Origin: Variovorax paradoxus
GTDB lineage: Bacteria; Pseudomonadota; Gammaproteobacteria; Burkholderiales; Burkholderiaceae_C
Reading direction: 5' to 3'
DNA length: 64,000 nt
Assembly: GCF_030811855.1 (NCBI RefSeq)
Contig: NZ_JAUSRN010000001.1
Span: forward strand, 868,001-932,000
In this document: positions 17,361 through 23,770 of the stretch, one piece after another
How positions within the stretch are numbered: position 1 is the stretch's first letter
Layout of the letters: each line of letters begins with the position of its first letter
Translations under genes and position numbers: made by a program
Notes under the pieces: generated by a model
What the model was told of the DNA's origin: nothing
The model's input: only the letters and a program-made list of their open reading frames with translations
The model's database searches: none

Positions 17361-17897
17361 ATGACCCGTGCAACCCTGACCCACCGGCTTGCCCACCGCG
17401 ACGACCTCGAGGCGCTGAGGGCGCTGATGGACGCAGCGATATCGGAGTTGCAGAAGCCGTTTCTCGACGAGCGCCAGATCGTCTCGAGCCGGGCGATCAT
17501 GGGGCTGGACACCCAGCTCATCGACGACGGAACGTATTTCATCGTGGAAGCGGATGGCGAGCTTGCGGGTTGCGGCGGATGGAGCCGCCGCGCCACCCTT
17601 TATGGCGGAGACCAGTCGCCCGGGCGCAGCGCCGTGCTGCTCGATCCGGCCAAGGATGCGGCGCGGGTCCGCGCCATGTACACCCACCCGCAGCACACGC
17701 GCAAGGGCGCGGGGCGGCTGATTCTCTCCCTCTGCGAGGAGGCGGCGCGGTCCGAAGGCTTCAGGACCGTGGAGCTGATGGCCACCATGGCAGGCGAGCC
17801 GCTGTACCGCGCCTGCGGCTATGAGCCCTGCGAGCGCGTCGCGGACGATCGCGGCGGTGTGGCGGTGCCGCTCTTGCGCATGAGCAAACCGCTGTGA
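17361..17897 (+). CDS. GNAT-family N-acetyltransferase
   Basis: 178 residues. The GNAT core is present: FIVEADGELAGCGGW (beta strands 2-3, about residues 55-70), then the acetyl-CoA pyrophosphate loop AMYTHPQHTRKGAGRLILSLCEEAA (about 103-127) and the YRACGYEP strand near 145. The start codon lies directly after the GA microsatellite, so slippage could change translation efficiency. It converges with the rep gene (31 bp). The substrate is unknown. Confidence 0.88.
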   Translation: MTRATLTHRLAHRDDLEALRALMDAAISELQKPFLDERQIVSSRAIMGLDTQLIDDGTYFIVEADGELAGCGGWSRRATLYGGDQSPGRSAVLLDPAKDAARVRAMYTHPQHTRKGAGRLILSLCEEAARSEGFRTVELMATMAGEPLYRACGYEPCERVADDRGGVAVPLLRMSKPL

Positions 17898-17928
17898 TTC
17901 GCAGGCAGCAGCGACTGGAAAAAAGGAC

Positions 17929-19305
17929 TTAGATGCCTGCCACGCCGCGCTGCAGTGCGAAATCCAGCAGCACCCGGTCGGTGGGCTCTTCGGGCCAGGT
18001 GTCCTGCGCGAGCCAGCGGTAGAAGGTGGTCGCGGCCACGCGGCTCGACGGCCCGTCGCGCCGCCAGGCACGTGCGATGGGAGCGGCCATCTGGTCGAGC
18101 CGATCGGTTTCGAAGCGTGTGCGCACTTCGGTCTGCATGGGCTGCGGCATCTCGGCGAAGACAGCGCGGGCCTGTCCCATGCGATCGTTTTCCCAGAGTT
18201 CGCGGATGCGCCGCAGCCGGTCGGCCTCCGACAACGGCGACGTGGGGGGCGCGAGCGCGGGCGGCTGTCCGTTGCCACCCGTTGCAGGCTCCATCGCGGT
18301 CACGCCGGCGTAGCCCTTCTTCAGGGCGTCCTTGAAGTAGGCGGCGGGCGATTTGAGCTCCGGCATGGCGGCGTTGCGCAGCCGCTGGTCCACGTGGTCA
18401 AGCGTGGCGCGAATCTGGCCTTCGTCGGTCGTGGCGTAGAGGTCTTGTGCCTCGTCCTGCTTGAGGCCCAGGGCAATGAGGCGCCCGACCAGTTCCAGGT
18501 CGAAGACATTCCGGTTCGCAGCACTGATGTCACCCAGGCGCTGCTGGACCTTGGGGACGACCCTGAACTGGATTTCCTCGATCTTGCGGCCCCGCTTGTG
18601 CTCGATCAATTCGAGCCCGAAGTCTTCGCACAGCGCGTCGATCTCGGCCAGCGCCTTGCTGATGACGTCGCGCTTGAGAAAGCGGTAGTCCACCTCCTTG
18701 ATGTCGCTGCGGCCCGTGAGCACCGCCGCCCACCAGACGACGTCCTCTCGCATCGAGAGGCGCCCGGGCGAGGTGAGATAGCGCGCGCCGATCTCGTAGA
18801 GCACCGCGGCGGAATAGCTGCGCATCTGGCTGCTCATCTCCAGCAGCACGCGGGTGTACTGGTGCGGCTTGACCAGCCGCTCCTTGATTTCGTCGGGATA
18901 GCGCCAGGTCACCATGCAGGGCCGTCCCCTGCCCTGCTCCTCGATCGTGACGGTACCCAGCAACTGCGACGACACCCACCGCTTGAGGGAACTGCTGCTG
19001 GTCGACCACTCGATGGTCGTGGCCTGCATGTCGCGCAGGTGCGATTTCAGCAGTTCGGTGTTGTTGGAATTGAAACGGGCATCGCCGATCAGCTCGCTCA
19101 GCGTCAGCTTGTAGACCGGCTCGTCCACGCCCTGGCGCTGGGAGTGATAGAGCAGCGCGTTGTAGATGCGGCGCGACAGCAAGGTGAGCCGACCGCGCTT
19201 GGGACGAATGGCAATGGCCTCGTTGGCCTTGGCCACGCTCTGTTCCTCGGCGGAGGGTGATTGCCGTGGCGGAGACCGTGAATGTGAATTTTCTTCCTCG
19301 TCCAT
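17929..19305 (-). CDS. Replication initiation protein of the secondary replicon (Rep_3-type)
   Basis: 458 residues from ATG 19305; an upstream in-frame TTG at 19320 is weaker. The body (about residues 35-300) has the winged-helix initiator pattern: RRIYNALLYHSQRQ, LTLSELIGDARFNSNNTELLKSHLRDMQ and SAAVLYEIGARYLTSPGRLSMREDVVWWAAVLTG. The C-terminal 150 residues are a flexible extension. It lies divergently from parA across a 527-bp region full of iterons, the standard layout of iteron-controlled replicons. It should bind the iterons and repress itself through partial iterons at its own promoter. Initiator role: strong from context; exact family: good. Confidence 0.88.
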   Translation of the reverse strand: MDEEENSHSRSPPRQSPSAEEQSVAKANEAIAIRPKRGRLTLLSRRIYNALLYHSQRQGVDEPVYKLTLSELIGDARFNSNNTELLKSHLRDMQATTIEWSTSSSSLKRWVSSQLLGTVTIEEQGRGRPCMVTWRYPDEIKERLVKPHQYTRVLLEMSSQMRSYSAAVLYEIGARYLTSPGRLSMREDVVWWAAVLTGRSDIKEVDYRFLKRDVISKALAEIDALCEDFGLELIEHKRGRKIEEIQFRVVPKVQQRLGDISAANRNVFDLELVGRLIALGLKQDEAQDLYATTDEGQIRATLDHVDQRLRNAAMPELKSPAAYFKDALKKGYAGVTAMEPATGGNGQPPALAPPTSPLSEADRLRRIRELWENDRMGQARAVFAEMPQPMQTEVRTRFETDRLDQMAAPIARAWRRDGPSSRVAATTFYRWLAQDTWPEEPTDRVLLDFALQRGVAGI

Positions 19306-19329
19306 GCGCTGCAGCGGCAATAAAGTGGT

Positions 19330-19370
19330 TTCACATCATGCCTTTGCATTGTGATTCAGTCAATTCACAT
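19330..19370. promoter_or_regulatory. Half-iterons at the rep promoter (probable autoregulation site)
   Basis: TTCACAT occurs at 19330-19336 and 19364-19370. Read on the minus strand each is ATGTGAA, the conserved head of the iteron (ATGTGAG). Partial iterons overlapping rep promoters are a known means of initiator autorepression. Confidence 0.45.
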
Positions 19371-19473
19371 TAGACGTGCAACGGTGCCTTGGTTAGTTTG
19401 CAATAAACACTTGGGATATTGAAGAGTTGGGCTTGCATTTTCCTGTGTCGTGACAGGTACTTACGTCAATGTC

Positions 19474-19587
19474 TGTGAGAAGGGTTGGGATTGAATGTGA
19501 GAACGGTTGGGTTTTGATGTGAGCCTCGTTGGGAAACAAGCGCTACTTTTGTGAGTTCGGATGGGTTCCAATGTGAGTGGATATGGG
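19474..19587 (+). repeat. Five direct iterons, consensus TGTGAGNNNNGTTGGG
   Basis: TGTGAGAAGGGTTGGG 19474-19489, TGTGAGAACGGTTGGG 19496-19511, TGTGAGCCTCGTTGGG 19518-19533, TGTGAGTTCGGATGGG 19550-19565 and TGTGAGTGGATATGGG 19572-19587. The start-to-start spacing is 22, 22, 32 and 22 bp, close to whole DNA turns, so all lie on one face of the helix. They are the expected binding sites of the adjacent initiator. Confidence 0.93.
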
Positions 19588-19720
19588 TTGCCGCCCTGCC
19601 CTTGACCTGTGAAAAGGCACAAACCCGGCGATGCAGCCCCCTTATGGGGTACCGAAGACGCCCCGCCCCCGTTCGCGACCCCCTGAGCTGCCGTGCCCAG
19701 CGCTCCCGAGGACCCTGATC

Positions 19721-19736
19721 CCCAACCGTCCTCACA
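19721..19736 (-). repeat. Inverted sixth iteron upstream of parA
   Basis: The minus strand reads TGTGAGGACGGTTGGG, a full match to the iteron consensus in the opposite orientation, 133 bp beyond the direct array and 44 bp before the parA inverted repeat. It could let the initiator influence parAB expression. Confidence 0.85.
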
Positions 19737-19779
19737 ATACTTGGAGCTGGTAAGGCGGGCTTGTCGGTAAAACTTGTCC

Positions 19780-19819
19780 ATTCGACAGATTCTCATAGAA
19801 TTGCCGGATTCTGTCGAAT
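19780..19819. promoter_or_regulatory. 10-bp inverted repeat just upstream of parA (candidate ParA operator)
   Basis: ATTCGACAGA (19780-19789) and TCTGTCGAAT (19810-19819) form a perfect inverted repeat with a 20-bp spacer, ending 13 bp before ATG 19833 and just before a TATACA hexamer. ParA carries an N-terminal DNA-binding-type segment, as in P1/P7 ParA proteins that repress their own operon, so this is a likely autoregulatory operator. Confidence 0.5.
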
Positions 19820-19832
19820 AAGGCTATACAAA

Positions 19833-21068
19833 ATGTCAGTTCCCGTGCCGTCGGTCAGTGGAAACCTGGTTTCCACCGAACTCCAGGTTCCACCCCGCCA
19901 AACCATCAACATGCAAAAGATTGCGGCGCTCGCTACGCGCGCCGGGTCGATGGTGGAGCAGATCCGCGGCATGCTGCTGGCGCCCGAGGCCCGCAAGATT
20001 CCGCCGACCTACTCCACGGCCCAACTGTCCGCGCTCTGCGGCGTCGACAAAGCCCATGTGGCCTACCGCATCACCAAGGAAGATCTTCCGGCCGGCCGGC
20101 TGACGCCCTCGGGCGGCAAGCGAACCTTCGAGCTTGACGAACTGCGCCGCTGGACCAGGACCTACCGCGCGGAAAAGATGCGTCCGGCGGGCCGCAAAGC
20201 CATCACCATTGCGGTGGGCAACTTCAAGGGCGGCGTGGCCAAGACGACCACCGCCATGGTGCTGGCACAGGGCCTGAGTCTTCGCGGCCACCGCGTGCTG
20301 GCGATCGACACCGATCCGCAGGGTTCGCTCACGACGCTGCACGGTCTGCTGCCCGAGGCCGAGGTTACCGAGGACATGACGATCGGCCCGCTGTGCGATG
20401 GCAGCGAAAACGACATCCGCTACGCCATCCGGTCGACCTACTGGGACGGGATCGACCTGGTCGCGGCCGCGCCTTTTCTCTTCTCCGCGGAGTTCGCCCT
20501 TCCCGCCCGCCAGATGCAGCAGCCCGGCGCCAAGTTCTGGGACGTGCTGAACGAAGGCCTCGAGTCGGTCCGGGATTTGTACGACGTGATCGTGATCGAT
20601 ACGCCACCTTCCTTGTCATATGTCACTATCAATGCGCTGTGGGCCGCGAACGGCATCGTCGTTCCGGTGCCGCCCTCGGGCCTTGACTTTGCGTCGTCGG
20701 CGCAGTTCTGGTCCCTGCTTGCCGATCTTGGCGGCAATCTCGACGGCCAGAGCAAGGACCGCGAAGGCAAGGCCTTCGACTTCCTCCATGTGCTGCTGAG
20801 CCGTGTGGACGCTGCTGACCCGGCCATGCCGGCCGTTCGGCAGTGGATCCAGGCGACCTACGGCGAATACACGCTGCCAGTCGAGATTCCCAAGACCAGT
20901 GTGACCAGCAACAAGGCAGCCGAATTCGCCACGGTCTACGACGTGCAGAAATACGAAGGGGCCGCCAAGACCTACAAGCGCGCGGTCGACGCCTACGACT
21001 CGTTCGTGGAACTCGTCGAGCAGTCGGTGATCGGCGCCTGGACGGCACAGGGGAGGGCTGCGCAATGA
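19833..21068 (+). CDS. parA: ParA partition ATPase (type Ia)
   Basis: 411 residues from ATG 19833; ATG 19911 is a shorter alternative that would leave the first parS-like palindrome in the leader. The N-terminal ~110 residues carry a DNA-binding-type segment (YSTAQLSALCGVDKAHVAYRI). The deviant Walker A is GNFKGGVAKTTTAM near residue 135, and Walker B is VIVIDTPPSLSYV near 255. The presence of an N-terminal segment is typical of plasmid and second-chromosome ParA that also represses its operon. It acts with ParB and the parS sites to segregate this replicon. Confidence 0.92.
   Translation: MSVPVPSVSGNLVSTELQVPPRQTINMQKIAALATRAGSMVEQIRGMLLAPEARKIPPTYSTAQLSALCGVDKAHVAYRITKEDLPAGRLTPSGGKRTFELDELRRWTRTYRAEKMRPAGRKAITIAVGNFKGGVAKTTTAMVLAQGLSLRGHRVLAIDTDPQGSLTTLHGLLPEAEVTEDMTIGPLCDGSENDIRYAIRSTYWDGIDLVAAAPFLFSAEFALPARQMQQPGAKFWDVLNEGLESVRDLYDVIVIDTPPSLSYVTINALWAANGIVVPVPPSGLDFASSAQFWSLLADLGGNLDGQSKDREGKAFDFLHVLLSRVDAADPAMPAVRQWIQATYGEYTLPVEIPKTSVTSNKAAEFATVYDVQKYEGAAKTYKRAVDAYDSFVELVEQSVIGAWTAQGRAAQ
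19858..19876. other. parS-like palindrome, copy 1 (inside parA 5' end)
   Basis: GTGGAAACCTGGTTTCCAC is a perfect 19-bp palindrome around a central T. It is translated as NLVST if parA starts at 19833. A decayed half copy (GGTTCCAC) follows at 19886-19893. Confidence 0.8.
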
Positions 21069-21101
21069 GCATCGTGCCACCGCAGGCCAACAACCCTTCG
21101 G

Positions 21102-21120
21102 GTGGAAACCTGGTTTCCAC
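21102..21120. other. parS-like palindrome, copy 2
   Basis: Identical to copy 1 (GTGGAAACCTGGTTTCCAC), 34 bp past the parA stop, in the 231-bp parA-parB gap. Confidence 0.88.
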
Positions 21121-21169
21121 GCGGCCCGTACTTCGATATGTTCCAGCCGGATCGCAGATCCTGAAGTCC

Positions 21170-21188
21170 GTGGAAACCTGGTTTCCAC
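21170..21188. other. parS-like palindrome, copy 3
   Basis: Identical 19-mer, 68 bp (start to start) from copy 2, 112 bp before the parB ATG. Copies 2 and 3 form the compact core of the presumed centromere. Confidence 0.88.
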
Positions 21189-21299
21189 GACGGCGGTTCC
21201 CAGAGCCCGTGAGGGTGGGCGAGGGCGCCGGGCGCGCCCGCCAACCGTCGGGTTCCACGGCATCGAGCGCAGCGCACGGCGCGTCAAGGAGTGTCCAAC

Positions 21300-22379
21300 A
21301 TGGCTAGCACCCGCAAGCGGCTGGAGGCGTTGACCGCCGGCCTGATGCTTCCAGAAGCCGCCAAGGATCCGGTCGCTGCGCCGGCCTCGGCCACGTCGGC
21401 CATGGAGCCGCCCTCCGCATCCAATGCCGTGGAAACCAGGTTTCCACCGGCCGTTGGTGGCAGCCTCGCGCCCCGCACCGGCCCGGGCCAGATGATGGCT
21501 TTCCGTGGCCAGATCCAGCAGGTCGAAGGCGAGATGGCGGCGCTGCGCGAAAAGCTCAGCCAGTACGAAGGCTCGCTGCCGACGCGGAAGATGGATCCCA
21601 AGACCATTCATCCGAGCCGCTGGGCCAACCGCCACGACGCTTCGTTCTCGAGCAGCGCCTTCGCCGGCCTGAAGGCGGACATCGAGCACGCGGGCGGCAA
21701 TGTGCAGCCGATTCTGGTGCGGCCGATCAAGGAGGAGCCGGGCCAGTTCGAGATCGTCTTCGGCCATCGCCGGCATCGGGCAGCGCTGGAGTTGGGCATT
21801 CCCGTGCTGGCTTCGATCTGGGTCGACGAACTGGGGGATGCAGCGCTTTTTGCTGCAATGGACCGCGAGAATCGCGAACGTGCGGACCTGTCCAACTATG
21901 AGCAGGGCTTGATGTACCAGCGCGCGCTCGAGGAGCAGCTGTTCCCGACCCAGCGCCAGCTTGCCGAGGCGCTGGGCGTGAGCCACACCTGGGTGCGCAA
22001 GGCGTTGCTGGTCGCGCAGCTGCCGCCGGCCGTGGTGGAGTGCTTCCGCAGTCCGCTCGAGATCAGCTTCCGCCATGCCGAGCAGATCAACGCGGCGATG
22101 GAAAAGGATCGGCGCGGTGTGCTGAAGCGCGTCGAAAGGCTGCGGGGCCACAGCCTCGCGCCTGCCATGGTGGTCGCCCGGCTGCTCGACGCGAAACCGG
22201 GCTTCGAGCGTTCGGAAAAGCTGGACGTCGTTGCTGGCGGCCAGAAGCTCGGCACGCTGGTTCGCGCCAAGAGCGGCGAGATCACGATCACCCTCAGCCC
22301 CGAAGCCGCGATCGATGCAAGCCCGGAGGCACTGGAAACCGGGATCGGCGAGGCCCTGCGCAAGGCACGCACCTTGTAA
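21300..22379 (+). CDS. parB: ParB centromere-binding partition protein
   Basis: 359 residues from ATG 21300, preceded by AAGGAG with an 8-nt spacer; the in-frame GTG at 21291 is too close to that site. The ParB/Srx N-terminal domain covers NVQPILVRPIKEEPGQFEIV and GHRRHRAALELG (the nucleotide-contacting box, about residues 135-165). A helix-turn-helix is TQRQLAEALGVSHTWVRKALL near 220, and a C-terminal dimerisation region follows. It binds parS, probably as a CTP-controlled clamp. Its first 60 residues are low-complexity and include parS copy 4. Confidence 0.93.
   Translation: MASTRKRLEALTAGLMLPEAAKDPVAAPASATSAMEPPSASNAVETRFPPAVGGSLAPRTGPGQMMAFRGQIQQVEGEMAALREKLSQYEGSLPTRKMDPKTIHPSRWANRHDASFSSSAFAGLKADIEHAGGNVQPILVRPIKEEPGQFEIVFGHRRHRAALELGIPVLASIWVDELGDAALFAAMDRENRERADLSNYEQGLMYQRALEEQLFPTQRQLAEALGVSHTWVRKALLVAQLPPAVVECFRSPLEISFRHAEQINAAMEKDRRGVLKRVERLRGHSLAPAMVVARLLDAKPGFERSEKLDVVAGGQKLGTLVRAKSGEITITLSPEAAIDASPEALETGIGEALRKARTL
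21429..21447. other. parS-like palindrome, copy 4 (inside parB coding region)
   Basis: GTGGAAACCAGGTTTCCAC, the same palindrome read on the other strand (central A). It is translated as VETRFP in the variable N-terminal part of ParB. Confidence 0.85.
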
Positions 22380-22413
22380 GACGAGGGGCCGCCCCGACAC
22401 GGGCAGGCCTGAA

Positions 22414-22429
22414 TGTGAGAGCCGTTGGG
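22414..22429 (+). repeat. Distal seventh iteron downstream of parB
   Basis: TGTGAGAGCCGTTGGG, preceded by GAA as in the origin array, lies 35 bp after the parB stop and 2.8 kb from the main array. Confidence 0.85.
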
Positions 22430-22482
22430 ATTCTCCGCACGTGCGACCTGCGCCTGCCAACGCGCACTGACAGAAAGAAAAA

Positions 22483-22502
22483 GGGGAGGGGGAGGGGAGG
22501 GG
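22483..22502 (+). other. G-quadruplex motif next to the distal iteron
   Basis: Four G-runs with single-A loops (GGGGAGGGGGAGGGGAGGGG) within an all-purine stretch, 54 bp after the distal iteron. The loop lengths predict a very stable parallel quadruplex on the plus strand. Confidence 0.85.
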
Positions 22503-22537
22503 AGCGTTCCGGGCATGCCGTTTGCCAGTCGATTGGT

Positions 22538-22822
22538 ATGCATACTGGCCCCCTATACGAGCAGGCGGTGCAACTGACCCCGAAGGCCGCACGGATTGCC
22601 GCTCTTCTTCTCGTCGCCGACGATGCCATCCCGGCGCCCCTGCGGCGCTCGCTCGGCATCGCCCTTTCGGCCTCCGCAGGCGCGGCCAGCGATGGCTCCG
22701 CACCGTGGACGCCGGAGGACCTGGATGCCACGGCCGCGCGGCGCTTCGTGGCGGCCTGTCTGGAGGCAGCGCGGCGCCGGCCTCCTCAGTCCGCCGTGAT
22801 GCCCGGCAACTCGCCCGGCTAG
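22538..22822 (+). CDS. Small hypothetical protein downstream of parB
   Basis: 94 residues from ATG 22538. It is a compact Ala-rich helical protein (LTPKAARIAALLLVADDAIPAPLRRSLGIAL) ending in an Arg/Pro-rich tail. Codon third-position composition looks like that of real genes here, and the other frames are poor. It has no recognised family. It stands alone in the strand order parA-parB-this gene and may belong to the replicon maintenance set. Confidence 0.5.
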   Translation: MHTGPLYEQAVQLTPKAARIAALLLVADDAIPAPLRRSLGIALSASAGAASDGSAPWTPEDLDATAARRFVAACLEAARRRPPQSAVMPGNSPG

Positions 22823-23321
22823 TCTCCGCGTCCTCGATCCGAGTGCATCTCCTTGAGCGTGCATTCTTCCGCGAGGCTGGGCGCCTCGGCCTCGATTTGT
22901 GCGGTTTCCTGGGGCTGTGCCGCCTTCACAGGGGCCTTGCCGTGGGCGCTCGGCACAGGACGAAAACGCCAAATAGCGCGGCGTTCATGACAAGTGCCAG
23001 TACGACCAGCTTTTCGTAGAGCGAAGAAATTCTCTGTAAGTGAAGAAGTTTCAAGGAGCACTCCTGCGCATTGGCTGCAAACATTGCGGTAGCGGGACGG
23101 GACGCTGAACATAGGTGAGCGGCCCCAGCGACGCGTCCTCGGAACCAATGACAGCCTTGCTGCGTTGTTTTAGTCACACAGCGGCGGGCGCCGCAGGCCT
23201 GGCTTGGCCGCGGGCAGAATGGGTTGAAACCCCGACCGACAAGTCGATGGGCACCCCCAAAGCGGCCTGAAGCCAGGCACTGGACACCCGCTGACCGCGC
23301 GATAAAATCGTTTGAAATCAA
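22819..23321 (-). pseudogene. Possible frameshifted small membrane protein in a mostly gene-free stretch
   Basis: The 586-bp gap 22823-23408 has no clear gene. On the minus strand one frame (stop at 22926) encodes SSLYEKLVVLALVMNAALFGVFVL, a plausible single membrane helix. The neighbouring frame ending at 22819 encodes a Lys/Glu-rich tail (PVKAAQPQETAQIEAEAP...). Joined by one frameshift near 22965 they would make a small membrane protein with an acidic tail. This may be a decayed gene or chance; the boundaries are uncertain. Confidence 0.25.
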
Positions 23322-23374
23322 TAACTTAGGTCGGACACCTTATCTAGGTGCGATCTTGCAACACAAAATGTGTA

Positions 23375-23400
23375 TTGATGATTACTCGAGTTATCATCAA
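23375..23400. promoter_or_regulatory. 26-bp near-perfect palindrome upstream of the recombinase operon
   Basis: Arms TTGATGAT...ATCATCAA flank a central ACTCGAGT; only one base pair of the 26 (23383 with its mate 23392) breaks symmetry. It is A/T-rich, lies 8 bp before the leader ORF, and is preceded by a smaller ACACA-AAA-TGTGT inverted repeat (23361-23373). It could be a repressor operator or a strand-exchange site for the recombinase encoded downstream. Confidence 0.6.
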
Positions 23401-23408
23401 GGCAATTC

Positions 23409-23498
23409 ATGACACAGACCATCGTCCAAGCTCCAGCCCAGCAGCCACTCAGCGCCATGTTCCGCCTCGCCGTGCGGTGTCGGCTGATCTCCGCCTAG
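23409..23498 (+). other. Candidate 29-residue leader ORF of the recombinase operon
   Basis: ATG 23409 to TAG 23498 encodes MTQTIVQAPAQQPLSAMFRL... (29 residues), directly after the 26-bp palindrome and 11 bp before the next gene. No family is recognised. It may be a leader peptide or the untranslated leader. Confidence 0.3.
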
Positions 23499-23509
23499 AC
23501 TTGAACCAC

Positions 23510-23770
23510 ATGGCTTCCGTCCCTACACCCTCCCAATTGGCCCACATCGATGATGATGAGCTCGCGCGCCTCGCGGTGAGCTGGCGCGCGCTTGCCGGGC
23601 GCGGCGACCGCGAAGCCTTCGGAATCGCGCATGCGCTCGAGGTCGAACAGCGCCGGCGCACGCGTGAGAGCCAGCTGCAGCAGTTGCCGCCAGAGGCGCC
23701 TCCCGAACCCAGGCCGTGGTGGAAGTTCTGGCAATCGACCGGCGAGCGGAACCCGACGTCGGCTTCATGA
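23510..23770 (+). CDS. Small hypothetical protein coupled to the recombinase
   Basis: 86 residues from ATG 23510: an acidic helical start (LAHIDDDELARLAVSWRALAGRGDREAFGIAHALEVEQRRR), then a Pro/Gln-rich part and a C-terminal PRPWWKFW motif. Its TGA overlaps the recombinase ATG (ATGA, 23767-23770), so the two are translationally coupled. The family is unknown to me; it may be a partner or directionality factor for the recombinase, which is inference from context only. Confidence 0.65.
   Translation: MASVPTPSQLAHIDDDELARLAVSWRALAGRGDREAFGIAHALEVEQRRRTRESQLQQLPPEAPPEPRPWWKFWQSTGERNPTSAS

Larger units (their letters stand above)
19306..19832. other. Replication origin region of the secondary replicon
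   Basis: This 527-bp gene-free stretch separates rep (left) from parA (right). The rep-proximal 150 bp (about 19319-19475) is clearly A/T-rich against its surroundings, a likely unwinding region. Five direct iterons, one inverted iteron and a parA-proximal inverted repeat follow. A weak DnaA-box-like 9-mer (TGTGAAAAG, 19608-19616; one mismatch to TTWTNCACA on the other strand) is present. Confidence 0.8.
21065..21307 (+). other. Unassigned 80-codon frame between parA and parB
   Basis: ATG 21065 overlaps the parA stop as ATGA and opens an 80-codon frame that spans two parS-like palindromes and overlaps the parB start. The peptide (MSIVPPQANNPSGGNLVST...) has no recognisable family, and much of it is palindrome sequence read as protein. 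It is probably an incidental frame through the partition site; coupling to parA translation cannot be excluded. Confidence 0.2.

Noticed and set aside
19442..19457. CCTGT...ACAGG inverted repeat near the first iteron
   Set aside because: Only 5-bp arms; not distinguishable from chance in this length of sequence.
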